A stretch of 64,000 nucleotides of DNA from PALSA-693 sp963729695 (GTDB taxonomy: Bacteria; Actinomycetota; Acidimicrobiia; Acidimicrobiales; Palsa-688). The stretch is from positions 248,001 to 312,000 of the forward strand of contig CAVSOT010000003.1 in the NCBI GenBank assembly GCA_963729695.1, written 5' to 3'. Below, in pieces: positions 38,522-48,143 of this stretch. Positions within the stretch are counted from its first letter, which is position 1. The number at the start of each line of letters is the position of its first letter. The translations under genes and the position numbers were made by a program. The notes beneath the pieces are model-generated. The model was not told where the DNA came from, made no database searches, and saw only the letters and a list, made by a program, of their open reading frames with translations.

Positions 38522-39602
38522 GTGTCGGAACGGCCCCGGGCCGCGCTGATCGAGTCGCTCGGCGCCATCGCTCCTGGGCGCCCGCTGCGCGAGGGCCTGG
38601 ACCGCATCCTGCAGGCCAACATGGGCGCCCTGATCGTGGTCGGCGATGGGCCCGAGGTGTCTGGGGATCTGCTCGGGCGGACTGCTGCTCGACGCCGAGT
38701 TCAGCCCCGCAACGGCTGTCCGAGCTGGCCAAGATGGACGGCGCCATCATCCTGGCCGCCGACGCCAGCCGCATCGCCGGGCCAACGTCCACCTGGTCCC
38801 GAACCCCAACGTCCCGACCAACGAGACCGGCACCCGGCACCGCACGGCCGAGCGGGTGGCGCGCTCGATCGACGTTCCGGTGATCGCGGTGTCGGAGGAC
38901 ATGTCGGTCATCACGCTCTACCGGGGCGACATCAAGCATGCCCTGGACTCAGTGGCCCGACTGCTGGGCCGGGCCAATCAGGCCCTGCAGACGCTGGAGC
39001 GCTACCGGGTCCGCCTCGACGCGGTGACCAGCTCGCTGTCCGCCCTCGAGGTCGAGGATCTGGTCACGGTGCGGGATGTCGTGACCGTGCTGCAGCGGGC
39101 CGAGATGGTGCGCCGTATCGCCGAGGAGATCGAGGGATACATCGTCGAGCTCGGCACCGACGGCCGGTTGGCCCACTCCAGCTGGAGGAGTTGCTGGCCG
39201 GGGTGGAGGACGAGCGACGCCACGTCGTGCGTCGACTACCTGCCCGACGACGATGCTCGACCGGGCGGACGAGGTCGTGGCTCGCGCTCGGGCACGCTGG
39301 CGACGGAGCGGCTGCTTGTCCGCCCAGACGGTGGCGTCCGTGCTCGAGCTGCGAGCCCGGGGTGGACCTCGAGATCCGAGCCTGCAGCCTCGCGGCTACC
39401 GGCTGCTGTCGCGGATTCCCCGCTTGGCCGAGTCGGTCATCGTCGACCTGGTCGCTCGCTTCGGCAACCTGCAGAAGGTGCTGCGCGCCACGATCGACGA
39501 GCTCGAGACCGTCCGCCAGCGTCGATGCCGGCCACCGCCCGGCTGGTCAAGGACGGACTGGCCCGCCTGGCCGAATCCAGCATCCTCGACCGCTACAGCT
39601 GA
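38522..39602 (+). CDS. disA: Diadenylate cyclase DisA, with several frame changes
   Basis: Makes cyclic di-AMP and scans DNA for damage. GTG start at 38522. The diadenylate cyclase domain is recognisable: LQANMGALIVVGDGPEV, KMDGAIILAADASRIAG (DGA motif) and ETGTRHRTAERVA (RHR motif). Then a helical linker (LLGRANQALQTLERYR) and the C-terminal helix-hairpin-helix part (GYRLLSRIPRLAESVIVDLV, FGNLQKVLRATIDEL). At least six frame changes between 38660 and 39540. Forms a pair with radA. Confidence 0.88.
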
Positions 39603-39695
39603 CCGCCCCGTCCGGATCACCCGATTGCGATCGCGGCCCGGGCCGGGGTTGCAGCCTGCGGGTCGAGCCGGCGGGTCGGCCGGCCGGGTGCCGAT

Positions 39696-40358
39696 CTACC
39701 GGGCCCGCTGTTCGAGCCGGTCCCGTTGCACGATGCGGTAGCGCCGGTCGAGCTGCTCGATCCAGCCCAGGCGGACGAACGCGGCGATCGACTTGTTGAC
39801 CCGCTCCCGTGAGGCCCCGACCAGGCCGGCGAGCTCCTCCTGGGTGATGGGCAGCTGGAAGTCGTCTTCGGTCGCCGGCCAGCTCGAGCAGGCGCTTGGC
39901 CGTGCGGCCGGTCACGTCCAGGAACACCGCGTCCGCCAGGGCCGAGTCGGTATTGCGCAGGCGATCGGCCAGCAGACCGCACCACTTCCCAGAGCAGCTG
40001 CGGGTGGGCATCGAGGGCGTCGCGCACCACGCCGTAGGGGATGCCGAGCACCTCGGAGCGCTCGAGCGCCCGCGCCGACGCCGAGCGAGTGCCCTCGTCG
40101 AACAAGCGGCATCTCGCCGAACAGGTCCCCTTCCTCCATCAGAGCCACCAGCGACTCCCGCCCATCGACGGACTGCCGCCCACTGCGATCCGCCCGCTCC
40201 GCACCACGAACAGCTCGTCGGCCTCGGCGTCCTCTTCGAAGACCACGAAGTTGCGCTCGCACACCAGGCGCCGCGACGAAGCCACCAGCGTTCGCAGGCT
40301 GGCCTCGTCGAAGGCCGAGAACAGCTCGCTGCGGGCCAGCAGCTCGACAGTCGTCCAT
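39696..40358 (-). CDS. crp: Crp/Fnr-family regulator, frame-shifted
   Basis: About 220 codons, like the mycobacterial Crp. From the ATG at 40358: LLARSELFSAFDEASLRTLV and NFVVFEEDAEADELFVVRSG start the cyclic-nucleotide-binding barrel; ALMEEGDLFGEMPL is the phosphate cassette region (GEMPL in place of GExAL); the HTH reads TQEELAGLVGASRERVNKSI and the end is DRRYRIVQRDRLEQR. Four or so frame changes lie between. Divergent from carD, whose promoter it could see. Ligand not assignable. Confidence 0.82.
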
Positions 40359-40461
40359 GGTCCGGAGCGACACTAGCGGCCCACCAACTCGCGGCCGCAG
40401 GCGCGAGGTCGCGGACTGGTATCCTGAGAGGCCCCTATTGATGTGTTGCCTCGGGAGCAGA

Positions 40462-40941
40462 ATGTCGTTTGACGTAGGAGACAAGGTCGTCTACCCCCAT
40501 CATGGCGCGGCCGTCGTCGAGCGCAGGGAGTTCAAGGAAGCCTTCGGCGAGAAGAAGGAATATCTGGTTCTGCGCCTGGCCTACGGCGACCTGACCCTCA
40601 TGGTGCCGTCCGACAACACCGACGACGTCGGGCTGCGCGAGGTCATCAACGACGAGGAGGTCGAGGAGGTCTTCGCCGTCCTGCGCAAGAAGGACGTGCG
40701 GATGCCGACCAACTGGTCCCGGCGCTACAAGAACCACGTGGAGAAGCTGAAGTCCGGCGACATCTACCAGGTCGCCGAGGTGGTCCGAAACCTCTCCAAC
40801 CGGGACAAGGACAAGGGCCTGTCCGCCGGCGAGAAGCGCATGCTCAATCGGGCCCGTCAGATCCTGGTCTCGGAGTTGACCTTCGCCATCGGCGTCAGCG
40901 AAGCCGAGGCCGAGAAGAAGCTGGACGACGCCCTCCCGTAG
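40462..40941 (+). CDS. carD: RNA polymerase-binding transcription regulator CarD
   Basis: Stabilises open complexes at rRNA and other promoters. 159 aa and intact. The N-terminal RID domain begins FDVGDKVVYPHHGAAVV and includes YGDLTLMVPSDNTDDVGLRE; the helical DNA-binding domain includes NWSRRYKNHVEKLKSGD and LSAGEKRMLNRARQILVSEL with the conserved DNA-wedge region. The ATG at 40462 has GGGAG upstream; an in-frame ATG at 40441 is less likely. Followed by ispD, as in mycobacteria. Confidence 0.95.
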   Translation: MSFDVGDKVVYPHHGAAVVERREFKEAFGEKKEYLVLRLAYGDLTLMVPSDNTDDVGLREVINDEEVEEVFAVLRKKDVRMPTNWSRRYKNHVEKLKSGDIYQVAEVVRNLSNRDKDKGLSAGEKRMLNRARQILVSELTFAIGVSEAEAEKKLDDALP

Positions 40942-40972
40942 ACCTGCGCTACGAGTACGCGTCGCAAGCCGC

Positions 40973-41619
40973 GTGGAAGTGTGGGCCGATCATCGTCGCC
41001 GGAGGAATGGGGACCCGCTTCGGCGCACCCAAGCAGTTCGCCGACCTGGGCGGTCGGCCGCTGCTCGCCTGGTCGCTCGCGGCCGCCCGGCACGCGTGCG
41101 ACGGGATCGTGCTCGTCCTGCCCGCCGGTGCCGCCGGCCGGGTCTGGGACGCCGACGTCGTCGTGGCCGGCGGGGCGACCCGATCGGAGTCGGTCCGGGC
41201 CGGGCTGGCCGCCGTCCCGCCGAGCGCCGAGATCGTCGCGGTGCACGACGCGGCCCGACCGCTGGCCCGCCCGGCCCTTGTGGGAGGCGGTGCTCGACGC
41301 CGTGGCCGGCGGCGCGGACGGGAGCCGTGCCGGCCGCGCCCGTCACCGACACGGTCAAAGAGATCCACGCTCGATGGTCGACCTGTCGCACGCTCGACCG
41401 CGATCGCCTGGTGGCCGTGCAGACGCCCCAGGCGTTCCGGGCCGCGGTACTGCGCGAGGCCCACGCTGGCGAGCGAGCGACGCGACCGACGACGCCTCTC
41501 TGGTCGAGGCCATCGGCGGCCGGGTCGTCCTGGTCGAGGGCCCGCCGGACAACCTCAAGGTGACGTCCCCGCTCGACCTGGTCGTGGCGGCCGCGCTGGC
41601 CTCGGTCGTGCAGCGATGA
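40973..41619 (+). CDS. ispD: 2-C-methyl-D-erythritol 4-phosphate cytidylyltransferase, frame-shifted
   Basis: Third step of the MEP isoprenoid pathway. From a GTG at 40973, with a shift near 40988, it reads IIVAGGMGTRFGAPKQFADL (nucleotide-binding loop), VVAGGATRSESVRAGLAAV, VAVHDAARPLARPAL, then after further shifts VQTPQAFRAAVLREAH and LVEGPPDNLKVTSPLDLVVA. The correct start cannot be fixed because of the first shift. Overlaps ispF. Confidence 0.87.
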
Positions 41620-42099
41620 CGCCGCGAGTCGGGTTGGGTTTTGACATCCACCCGTTCGGTCGCCGACGGCGAACGACCGCTGGTGCTCGGCGGGGTGCCG
41701 GTCTGACGGGTCCGGGCTTGATCCGGGCACAGTGACGCCGACGCCGTCGCCCACGCCGTATCGCCGACGCCCTGCTCGGCGCGGCCGGGCTCGGCGACAT
41801 CGGCACCCAATTTCCCGGACGACGATCCGGCCTACGCCGGACGCCGACAGCATGGAGCTGCTCGTCCGGGTGGTGCTCCTGGTCGACGGACCGGTGGGAG
41901 ATCGGCAACGTGGATGTCGACCGTCGATGGCTCGAGGCGCCGAAGCTGGCGCCCGTACCGCACGGCCATGGAGCGCCGGCTGACCGACGCCGTCGGCGCT
42001 CCGGTGAGCGTGAAGGCCAAGCGAGCCGAGGCCCTCGGGGCGCTGGGCCGGCGGGAGGGCATCGCCTGTCTGGCCGTGGCCCTCCTGGCGCCCCGGTGA
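41616..42099 (+). CDS. ispF: 2-C-methyl-D-erythritol 2,4-cyclodiphosphate synthase, frame-shifted
   Basis: Fifth step of the MEP pathway. ATG at 41616 overlaps the ispD stop. It reads RVGLGFDIHPFG (zinc Asp and His), then in another frame DGERPLVLGGV, HSDADAVAHAVADALLGAAG, GDIGTQFPDDDPAYAGADS, and WEIGNVDVD, ending LTDAVGAPVSVKAKRAEALG and EGIACLAVALL. Expected length about 155-160 codons, as found. At least four shifts. Confidence 0.87.
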
Positions 42100-43036
42100 G
42101 CCCGGCGCCTTCGGGGCGGGGCGGACGGCGCCGGCCTTCGGGGCCCGGTTCCTCCAAAGGAGCGCCGCACCGGTCGGGAGGTATCTGGCGGGGCGCTCCG
42201 AGCGCGCAAGGGAGATCGACGGCCTCGCGGCGAGCGTCGTCCGCGTCCTCGTCATCCTCCGCCTCACGCTCGTCGGGTCTGGGGGGCGAACAGGTGGAAG
42301 GCCGCCAGGCGGTGCGAGAGCTGTTGCGTGCCGGCCGGCGCCGCACCCACCAGCTCGTGGTCGCCGAGGGGACGACACTGCTGGTCCGTTGGCCGAGATC
42401 CTGGATCGGGCCCGCGCCGGCGGGGTGCCTACGCCGATGGGTTTCCCGCCCCCAGCTGGACGCCATGGCGACGTCAGAAGCGCCCCAGGGGGTGCTGGCC
42501 CGGGCCGATCCCTTCCCGGAGCTCGCGCTCGAGCGACCTCCTCGCGACCGGGCCGGCCGACGCCTGTGCCGTTCCTCGTGGTTCTCGACGGCGTCACCGA
42601 CCCGCACAACCTGGGGGCCGTGATCCGCACCGCCGTCGGCGCCGGCGCGACCGGCCTGGTGATCGGCCGGCACCGCGCCGCCCGTCTGACGCCCGGCGGC
42701 GCTGAAAGCGGCGGCCGGGGCGGCCGAGTATCTTGCCGTGTGCCATGGTGGCGGGCATTCCGGCCGGCCTGGCCGAGTTGGTCGCCGCGGGCGTGTGGAC
42801 CGTTGCGCTCGACGCCGACGCACCGGCGTCGTTGTGGGATCTGCAGTTGGCGTCGGAGCCCATCGCCCTGGTGCTCGGAGCGGAAGGACCGCGGCCTCAG
42901 CCGGCTCACCCGCCAGCGCTGCGACGTGGTGGTCAGTGTCCCGCTGGCGGGACCGATCGAGTCGCTCAACGTGGCCGGGGTGGCGGCCCTGGCCTGCTTC
43001 GAGGTAGCCCGGGCCAGGCAAGCGGCAGCCCGCTAG
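42096..43036 (+). CDS. rlmB: SpoU-family 23S rRNA 2'-O-methyltransferase, frame-shifted
   Basis: TrmH/RlmB family. GTG at 42096 overlaps the ispF stop. N-terminal basic tail, then the substrate-binding domain (VEGRQAVRELLRAGRRRTHQ), linker ending GVPTPMGF, and the SPOUT knot: PFLVVLDGVTDPHNLGAVIR, LVLGAEGRGLSRLTR, and SVPLAGPIESLNVAGVAALA. Five or more frame changes. In mycobacteria cysS lies between ispF and this gene; here it does not. Confidence 0.85.
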
Positions 43037-43127
43037 CTCGATGGGCGGGTCCTGCCGGTTGTCGGGGCGGCCGGGCCTAACCGGTGTAGGGCTGCGAAGC
43101 TCACCGGTTTTGGGGCGGCCAGGCTCA

Positions 43128-43172
43128 CTAATGGACATCTGTACAGCCTGAGGCTGTACAGATGTCCATTAG
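43128..43172. repeat. Palindromic element family A, copy 3 (perfect 21-bp arms)
   Basis: Perfect inverted repeat: 21-bp arms (43128-43148 and 43152-43172) around a TGA loop, containing the same TGGACATCTG core as copies at 10377 and 10502. Lies in the 223-bp gap between rlmB and tRNA-Thr, after two degenerate CCGGTTNTSGGGCGGCC phrases (about 43057 and 43103). It could terminate rlmB, but no U-run follows. Confidence 0.93.
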
Positions 43173-43259
43173 TCGCAACGGACACAGTACGGGAAGGCCA
43201 CTTCCCGCCGGTGGGCGGCCGGTCGGCCCGGTCAACTGCAATAGCATGCCACTGGCTGT

Positions 43260-43335
43260 GCCGGGTTAGCTCAGTTGGCAGAGCACTTCTCTTGTAAAGA
43301 AGATGTCGTCGGTTCGATCCCGACACCCGGCTCCA
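43260..43335 (+). tRNA. tRNA-Thr(TGT)
   Basis: 76 nt with encoded CCA. Acceptor stem GCCGGGT pairs with ACCCGGC; D-loop TAGCTCAGTTGGCAGAGCA; anticodon stem CTTCT/AGAAG with loop CTTGTAA, anticodon TGT; T arm GTCGGTTCGATCCCGAC. All arms pair. It is intact although it lies in the error-rich part. Confidence 0.96.
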
Positions 43336-43507
43336 GAGCGCGTCGGCAGTCGGTTGAGGATATCGGGCGGGAAGGGTCCACCCGGCAAGGGTTGAGGGGA
43401 GAGCGGTGCGACGCCGACCTGGCGGCCGGTGAGCGGCCGCGCTGGACGTATCGTCGAGTTCGCGGCTGCCATCGGGTGGCCGCCGTCGCGACCAAGGAGG
43501 GAAGCGA

Positions 43508-43867
43508 ATGATCAAGCCGCTGGAAGGGCTGCCCGACGGGGTGATCGGCTTCGAGAGCTCGGGCAAGCTCGAGGCCCAGGATTATCGAGACGTCCTCATA
43601 CCCGCCATCGAGCGGGCGGCCGAGGGCGGCAAGGTTCGGGTGGTGGTGGTCATCGCCGACTTTGGTGGGCTCTCGGGAGGAGCCCTGTGGGAGGACCTGA
43701 AGCTGGCCGCCGGCCACTTTCGTTCGCTGCAACGCTTCGCGCTCGTCACCGACAGCGAGTGGATGCGGCATTTCGTTACCGCGTTCGGTTGGATGATCCC
43801 AGGTGACATCAAGCCCTTCCGCATGGCCGAGAAGGCCCAAGCCGTCGAGTGGGCCGCAGCCACCTGA
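43508..43867 (+). CDS. SpoIIAA-like (STAS-type) protein
   Basis: 119 aa. Matches the SpoIIAA-like family once called DUF3478: LPDGVIGFESSGKLEAQDY at the start, a beta strand VRVVVVIADFGGLSGGALWE, and LVTDSEWMRHFVTAFGWMIP near the end. These proteins are stand-alone STAS-fold modules of unknown ligand. The ATG at 43508 has AAGGAGGG upstream. Its last codons are duplicated just downstream (43874-43892). Confidence 0.85.
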   Translation: MIKPLEGLPDGVIGFESSGKLEAQDYRDVLIPAIERAAEGGKVRVVVVIADFGGLSGGALWEDLKLAAGHFRSLQRFALVTDSEWMRHFVTAFGWMIPGDIKPFRMAEKAQAVEWAAAT

Positions 43868-43892
43868 CGTCAAGAGTGGGCCGCAGCCACCT
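43847..43892 (+). repeat. 19-bp direct repeat at the end of the SpoIIAA-like gene
   Basis: GAGTGGGCCGCAGCCACCT occurs at 43847-43865, covering the last sense codons, and again at 43874-43892 after the stop. This looks like a small tail duplication. The rest of the gap to the next gene (43893-44176) shows no convincing gene, promoter or hairpin. Confidence 0.9.
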
Positions 43893-44176
43893 CATCTCAG
43901 CCGTTTCCGCCATAGGGCTGGCCCTCCTCTCACCGGGGTCGCGGCCGGCTCCGCGGGGGGCCGGCGCGTCGGGCAGCACGGGTGGAGCGAGCCCATCGGG
44001 CCTCGTTACCATCTGGCCCACATCGAACCGTCGTTTATGGGCGACACGCAGGGATGCCATCCACACCGTTCTCTTTTCGACCCGGCCCCTGCGTCGCCGG
44101 GAGGGGTTGGCGCGTGGCGACGGCGGTGGGGCCCAACCGGGCGTTCTTGGGTTCTCGGTACCAGGTAGCCGGTCCG

Positions 44177-44833
44177 GTGCTCCTTCAAGCGGCCGGTTTG
44201 GCCCTGCTGGCCGCCTTGTCACCCACCGCGCTGCTGATCTCCGCGGTCTATCTCGGGTCCGCCAGCCCTCGGCGCACCGCGGCCTTCTACCTGACCGGGG
44301 CCGTAGCGATGAGCCTGGTGACGGGCGTGGTGATTCTCGCCGTGCTTCGCTCGGCCAACTTGAGCCGGCCGGACGAGCACACGCCGCGCTACGGCCTCAG
44401 GCTGGGTCTCGGCATCCTGCTGATCGTCGTCGGCCTGATACTCGTCGTACGTAAACGGCGGTCCGCCGATCCGGAGAAGCCCGGGCTGGTGTCCAGGTTG
44501 GTGGCCAAACCCGCGCCCCGAAGCGCCTTTCTGGTCGGCCTCCTGGTGTTCGCCCCAGGAGCGACGTTCCTGGCCGCCCTCCAGGTCATCGCCACGGCCC
44601 GGGCTTCGATCGAGCTCACCGTCGTGGCCATCGCCCTGGTCGTGATCATCAACGTGCTGCTGGTGTGGCTGCCGATCGTGCTGCACGTCGTGGCGCCGCA
44701 GATGACCACCGGTCGTTTGACCGCATTCAACGGCTGGTTGCGCGCCCACGGTAGGGTCCTCCTGGTCTCGCTGTTGTTCCTGGTCGGCGCCATCATGGTG
44801 GGCAACGGGATCTACGGGCTCGCCGGGGCCTGA
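44177..44833 (+). CDS. GAP-family membrane protein (Sap-like)
   Basis: 218 aa with six hydrophobic segments: LLQAAGLALLAALSPTALLI, YLTGAVAMSLVTGVVILAVL, GLRLGLGILLIVVGLILVV, AFLVGLLVFAPGATFLAAL, LTVVAIALVVIINVLLVWL and VLLVSLLFLVGAIMVGNGIY. The pattern and the SP-x-A-LLISAVYLGS opening fit the GAP/Sap family, whose mycobacterial member helps export sulfolipid. I start at the GTG 44177, just before the first helix; in-frame starts at 44114 and 43982 add a non-conserved tail. Confidence 0.75.
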   Translation: MLLQAAGLALLAALSPTALLISAVYLGSASPRRTAAFYLTGAVAMSLVTGVVILAVLRSANLSRPDEHTPRYGLRLGLGILLIVVGLILVVRKRRSADPEKPGLVSRLVAKPAPRSAFLVGLLVFAPGATFLAALQVIATARASIELTVVAIALVVIINVLLVWLPIVLHVVAPQMTTGRLTAFNGWLRAHGRVLLVSLLFLVGAIMVGNGIYGLAGA

Positions 44834-44976
44834 TCCCGCGGTAGGTGCCTCGCCAGGCGACCGGGGCCGTTTCTCTCGCCTCGTCGCCTCATTCGATGCC
44901 ATCTGGGTACGTCCAGACGCCCCCGACCTCCCTCGGTGCTTGATCCGGCAGGCCGCCGGGTGGCAGGCTCGTCCAA

Positions 44977-45237
44977 ATGGCACTCTCCGAGCGTGATCGG
45001 GCAGTCCTGGAGTTCGAGCAGTCCTGGTGGACCGAGCCCGGCCCCAAGGAGGTGGCGATCAGGACCCGCCTAGGGATGTCGGCCACCCGGTACCGGCGGC
45101 TGCTGGCCGCTCTGGTCGATTCCGAGGAAGCTGAACAGGCCAACCCGCTGGTGATCCGCCGGCTCCGCCGACGGCGGGAGCAGCTGCGTCGGGCCCGCTA
45201 CGAAGGGCGCCCCGCCGGAGGAGGCCGAGCCAGGTGA
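44977..45237 (+). CDS. DUF3263 protein with a helix-turn-helix look
   Basis: 86 aa. LSERDRAVLEFEQSWW and IRTRLGMSATRYRRLLAALV match the actinobacterial DUF3263 family, with a putative HTH at about residues 25-50 and a strongly basic tail (RRLRRRREQLRRARYEGRP). DNA binding is inferred. In many actinobacteria this gene sits next to a LytR-C protein, as here; the stop overlaps the next GTG. The 143-bp gap before it (44834-44976) shows nothing. Confidence 0.85.
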   Translation: MALSERDRAVLEFEQSWWTEPGPKEVAIRTRLGMSATRYRRLLAALVDSEEAEQANPLVIRRLRRRREQLRRARYEGRPAGGGRAR

Positions 45238-45774
45238 GCCAGCATCGAGCCGGCGGGGCCCCGGCAGCACCCAGACCGGCAGGGCGGTGTTGGTGATCGT
45301 CGCCGTACTGGTGGTGGGTTGGCTGGTGCTGCGGCACGGTTCCAGCTCGACCGGCGTGACCACGGCGACGACGCACCACGCCGGCCGCAGCCAGCAGCAC
45401 CACCAGTTCATCGCTGGCCGCCACGACCACCACGGTGGCGCTGGTCGCCCCTTCGAGCATCAAGCTGCAGGTGCTCAACGGGACCGGGGGCGGCAATCTG
45501 GCCACCGAGTGGAGCAACAAGCTCAAGGCCAACCCGGGTTACAACACCCTGGCCCCTGATAACAGCCACCTACACCGTACAAGCCTCGGCGATCTACATA
45601 ATGACCGCCGGCTACCTGCCGGAAGCCCAGCATCTGGCCGCCGTCGTCGGTTTGCCGGCGAGCGCGGTCAACCCGACGATCCCTGCTCCGGCCGCGGCGC
45701 CGATCTCAGCCCACGACCGGGCTGCCGCCAATCTGGTGCTGGTCATCGGGCCGAACTTGGCTGCCACCGCCTGA
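45234..45774 (+). CDS. Membrane-anchored LytR C-terminal domain protein, frame-shifted
   Basis: GTG at 45234 overlaps the DUF3263 stop. The pieces read: short cytosolic start, one helix AVLVIVAVLVVGWLVL, a Ser/Thr-rich linker (SSTTSSSLAATTTT), and the LytR_C fold IKLQVLNGTGGGNLATEWSN ... VQASAIYIMTAGYLPEAQHL ... NLVLVIGPNLA. Three frame changes are needed. A cell-wall role is inferred from LCP proteins that share this domain (one is at 58.8-60.5 kb). Confidence 0.75.
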
Positions 45775-45818
45775 GCGGTCCTCCGGGACGCCGTTCTCGC
45801 CCCTCCGCTCCGAGTCGC

Positions 45819-46667
45819 GTGCCCGCATCGACGCCGTGGCCCACCGCTCCGGCCACGTCGGGAGTATTCGTGGATTTCGACGGGACGCTGGCCCCCATCG
45901 TCGACGTTCCGGACCAGGCCCGAGCCCTGCCCGGCGCGGGTCTCCTGTTGGCCCGGCTGGCCGACCGGTTCGGCCGGGTCGCCGTGATCTCCGGACGCCC
46001 GGTCGACTTCTTGGCTGCGCAGCTCGCCGAGCGGCCGGTGCCGCCGAGCTGGTCGGCCTGTACGGCCTGGAACGATGGACCGCCGACGTCCGGCGGCTCG
46101 ACGTCGACCCCGAAGCCGACCGCTGGAGGGCGGCGATTCGACGCCTTGGCGGCGGAGGCGCAAAGCTCCGGCCCAGCCGGGCTCCGGGTCGAGCGAGAAG
46201 GGCTTGGCCGTCACCCTTCACTACCGCGAGTCTCCTGCCCTGGCCGGCTGGGCCGAGGAGTTCGCCACCCGTCGAGGCCGCCTCCTCAGGGCTGGTGGCT
46301 CACCGCGGCAAGATGTCCTGGGAGCTGCGTCCGCCCGGTGCCCACGACAAGGGGACTGTGGTCGACCGAACTGGCCGCCGGCCTCACCTGGGCGTGCTTT
46401 GTCGGTGACGATGCCGGAGATCTACCGGCCTTCGCCGCGCTCCATCGTCTCCGGGCGGCCGGCGTGGAGACCCTGGCTGTTGCGGTCGGGGGCCCGGAGA
46501 CGCCGGAAGAGCTCCTGGCCGCCGCAGACCGGGTGGTGCCTGGTCCGGCAGGAGTGATGGAACTGTTGCAAACGCTGGCCTCGATTGGGGCGGGTGGGCT
46601 GACCGGCTCCAGCGGGTCACGACGACACCGGCCATCGCTTGCGTCCGAGGTCTGCCTCCGGCGCTAG
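45819..46667 (+). CDS. otsB: Trehalose-6-phosphate phosphatase, frame-shifted
   Basis: HAD hydrolase that releases trehalose. FVDFDGTLAPIVDVPDQA holds the catalytic Asp residues (DxD), VAVISGRPVDFL is motif II, HRGKMSWELRPPGAHDKGTV carries the motif III Lys, and CFVGDDAGDLPAF is motif IV. Three or four frame changes between 46040 and 46380. GTG at 45819 is a plausible start. It runs convergently into otsA and both stops share the CTAG at 46664-46667. Confidence 0.87.
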   Translation: MPASTPWPTAPATSGVFVDFDGTLAPIVDVPDQARALPGAGLLLARLADRFGRVAVISGRPVDFLAAQLAERPVPPSWSACTAWNDGPPTSGGSTSTPKPTAGGRRFDALAAEAQSSGPAGLRVEREGLGRHPSLPRVSCPGRLGRGVRHPSRPPPQGWWLTAARCPGSCVRPVPTTRGLWSTELAAGLTWACFVGDDAGDLPAFAALHRLRAAGVETLAVAVGGPETPEELLAAADRVVPGPAGVMELLQTLASIGAGGLTGSSGSRRHRPSLASEVCLRR

Positions 46668-48070
46668 CCCTGAGCGGCCGCCTCCGCCCGCTGGTCGTCG
46701 AACCAGTCGAGCGGTGATCGCGACTTCGATGGCCTTGCGGAGGGCCCGGGCCTTGTCGACCCGCTCCGACGTGGGGATATCCAGGGCGGTCGCCAGCGCC
46801 GCATGCGGTCCCGCTGACATCGAAGGGGTTGATGCCGACCGCGTGATCGGCGAGCTCGTCCCATGCCCCCGCCTGGTGGCTCAGGACCAGCACGCCGTCG
46901 CGCTCGTTGACGAGAGGCCCCTCCTTGGCCACCAGGTTGAGACCGTCCCGGACCGGGTTGACCAGGAGGACGTCAGCGCGACGCAACGCCGCCACCGACC
47001 TCGGGTAGTTGTCCTCGCGGTCGAGGAGGATGGGGGTCCAGCTCGGGCGCCCGTCGCCCTCCGGCCAGCCCCACTCGGCGTTGATTTTGGTGGCCAGAGC
47101 GCTGACTTCCATGCCGTAGGCCAGATAGTCCGCCAGCCCCAGGCGGGACGGGTACACCATGGCGGCGAAGACCACCCGCCCGCGCAGGTCCGGCCGAGCC
47201 TGCAACAGCTCCTCGAAGGCCCAGAATCCCCGGAGGACGTTCTTGGAAAGCTCGATGCGATCGACCCGAACGATCAGCATGGCGATCCCCGACGATCTGG
47301 TTCAGGGTGGTCAGCTCGTGATTGCATCTGTCGGACGTGGCGATCGAGCGCAGGTCCTCGAGGTCGGCGGTCGCCGACGACACGAACGTCTTCGGCTCCT
47401 GGCCGAGGCGTTGACGGCAGCACGCCGCGAAGGCCTCGGCCCACCGGGCCGAGTGGAATCCGCAGGCCCCCCCTCCGGTCAATCCGCGCAGCACAGCTTC
47501 CGCCACTTCGTCGGGCAGGGTCGAGAGCTCCTGCGGCGAGCACCACGGGGTGTGCACGAACATCGCGATCTTCAGGTCCGGTCGCCGGCTGGCGAGCAGT
47601 CCGGGCACGAGAGCCAGCTGGTAGTCCTGGATGAGCACGGTGGCACCCGGGCGCGGCGGCCTCCTCGGCGGCAGTGGCGAACTGTTCGTTGACCCGCTGA
47701 AACGATCCCCACGCCTGCCACCAGTGGCGATCGAAGCGGGGTCGGCGGGGCAGGTCTGATAGTCCGTGAAGGCAGAACCACAGCGTTTGATTGGCAATCA
47801 CGTCGTAGTAGGCCCGATAGTCGTTTCGATCGACCAGGACCGGCCTGACGTGGAAACCCTCTGCGTCGAAGAGACCCAGGCGAGCGGCCTCGTGATCGTC
47901 GGGTCCGCTGGCCGCGGCGATCCACACGGCCCCGTCCCGCTCCACGCCCGGCCCAAGGGTGACGACCAGCCCTCCACCCCCGCGAGTGACGCAGAGGGTG
48001 CCATCTGATGAGCGGGTGGTGCTGAGTGGTCCCCGGTTGGAGAGCACCAGAAGATCGTGATCGCCGGTCA
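46664..48070 (-). CDS. otsA: Trehalose-6-phosphate synthase, frame-shifted
   Basis: GT20 glycosyltransferase: UDP- or other NDP-glucose plus glucose-6-phosphate. ATG at 48070. Reads LLVLSNRGPLS, GGGGLVVTLGPGVER, LWFCLHGLSD, then VLIQDYQLALVPGLL, FVHTPWCSPQEL, VRVDRIELSKNVLRGFWAFE, VYPSRLGLADYLAY and DVLLVNPVRDGLNLVAKE, LSHQAGAWDELA. Frame changes near 47640, 47285, 46820 and 46720. Total length (about 469 codons) fits the family. Paired with otsB for trehalose synthesis. Confidence 0.88.
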
Positions 48071-48143
48071 TGCGCTGAACTGACCCTACCCCCGTCCCGA
48101 AACTGCCTGGGTCACCGGCTTTACGCGGGCAACACTGGGAGAC

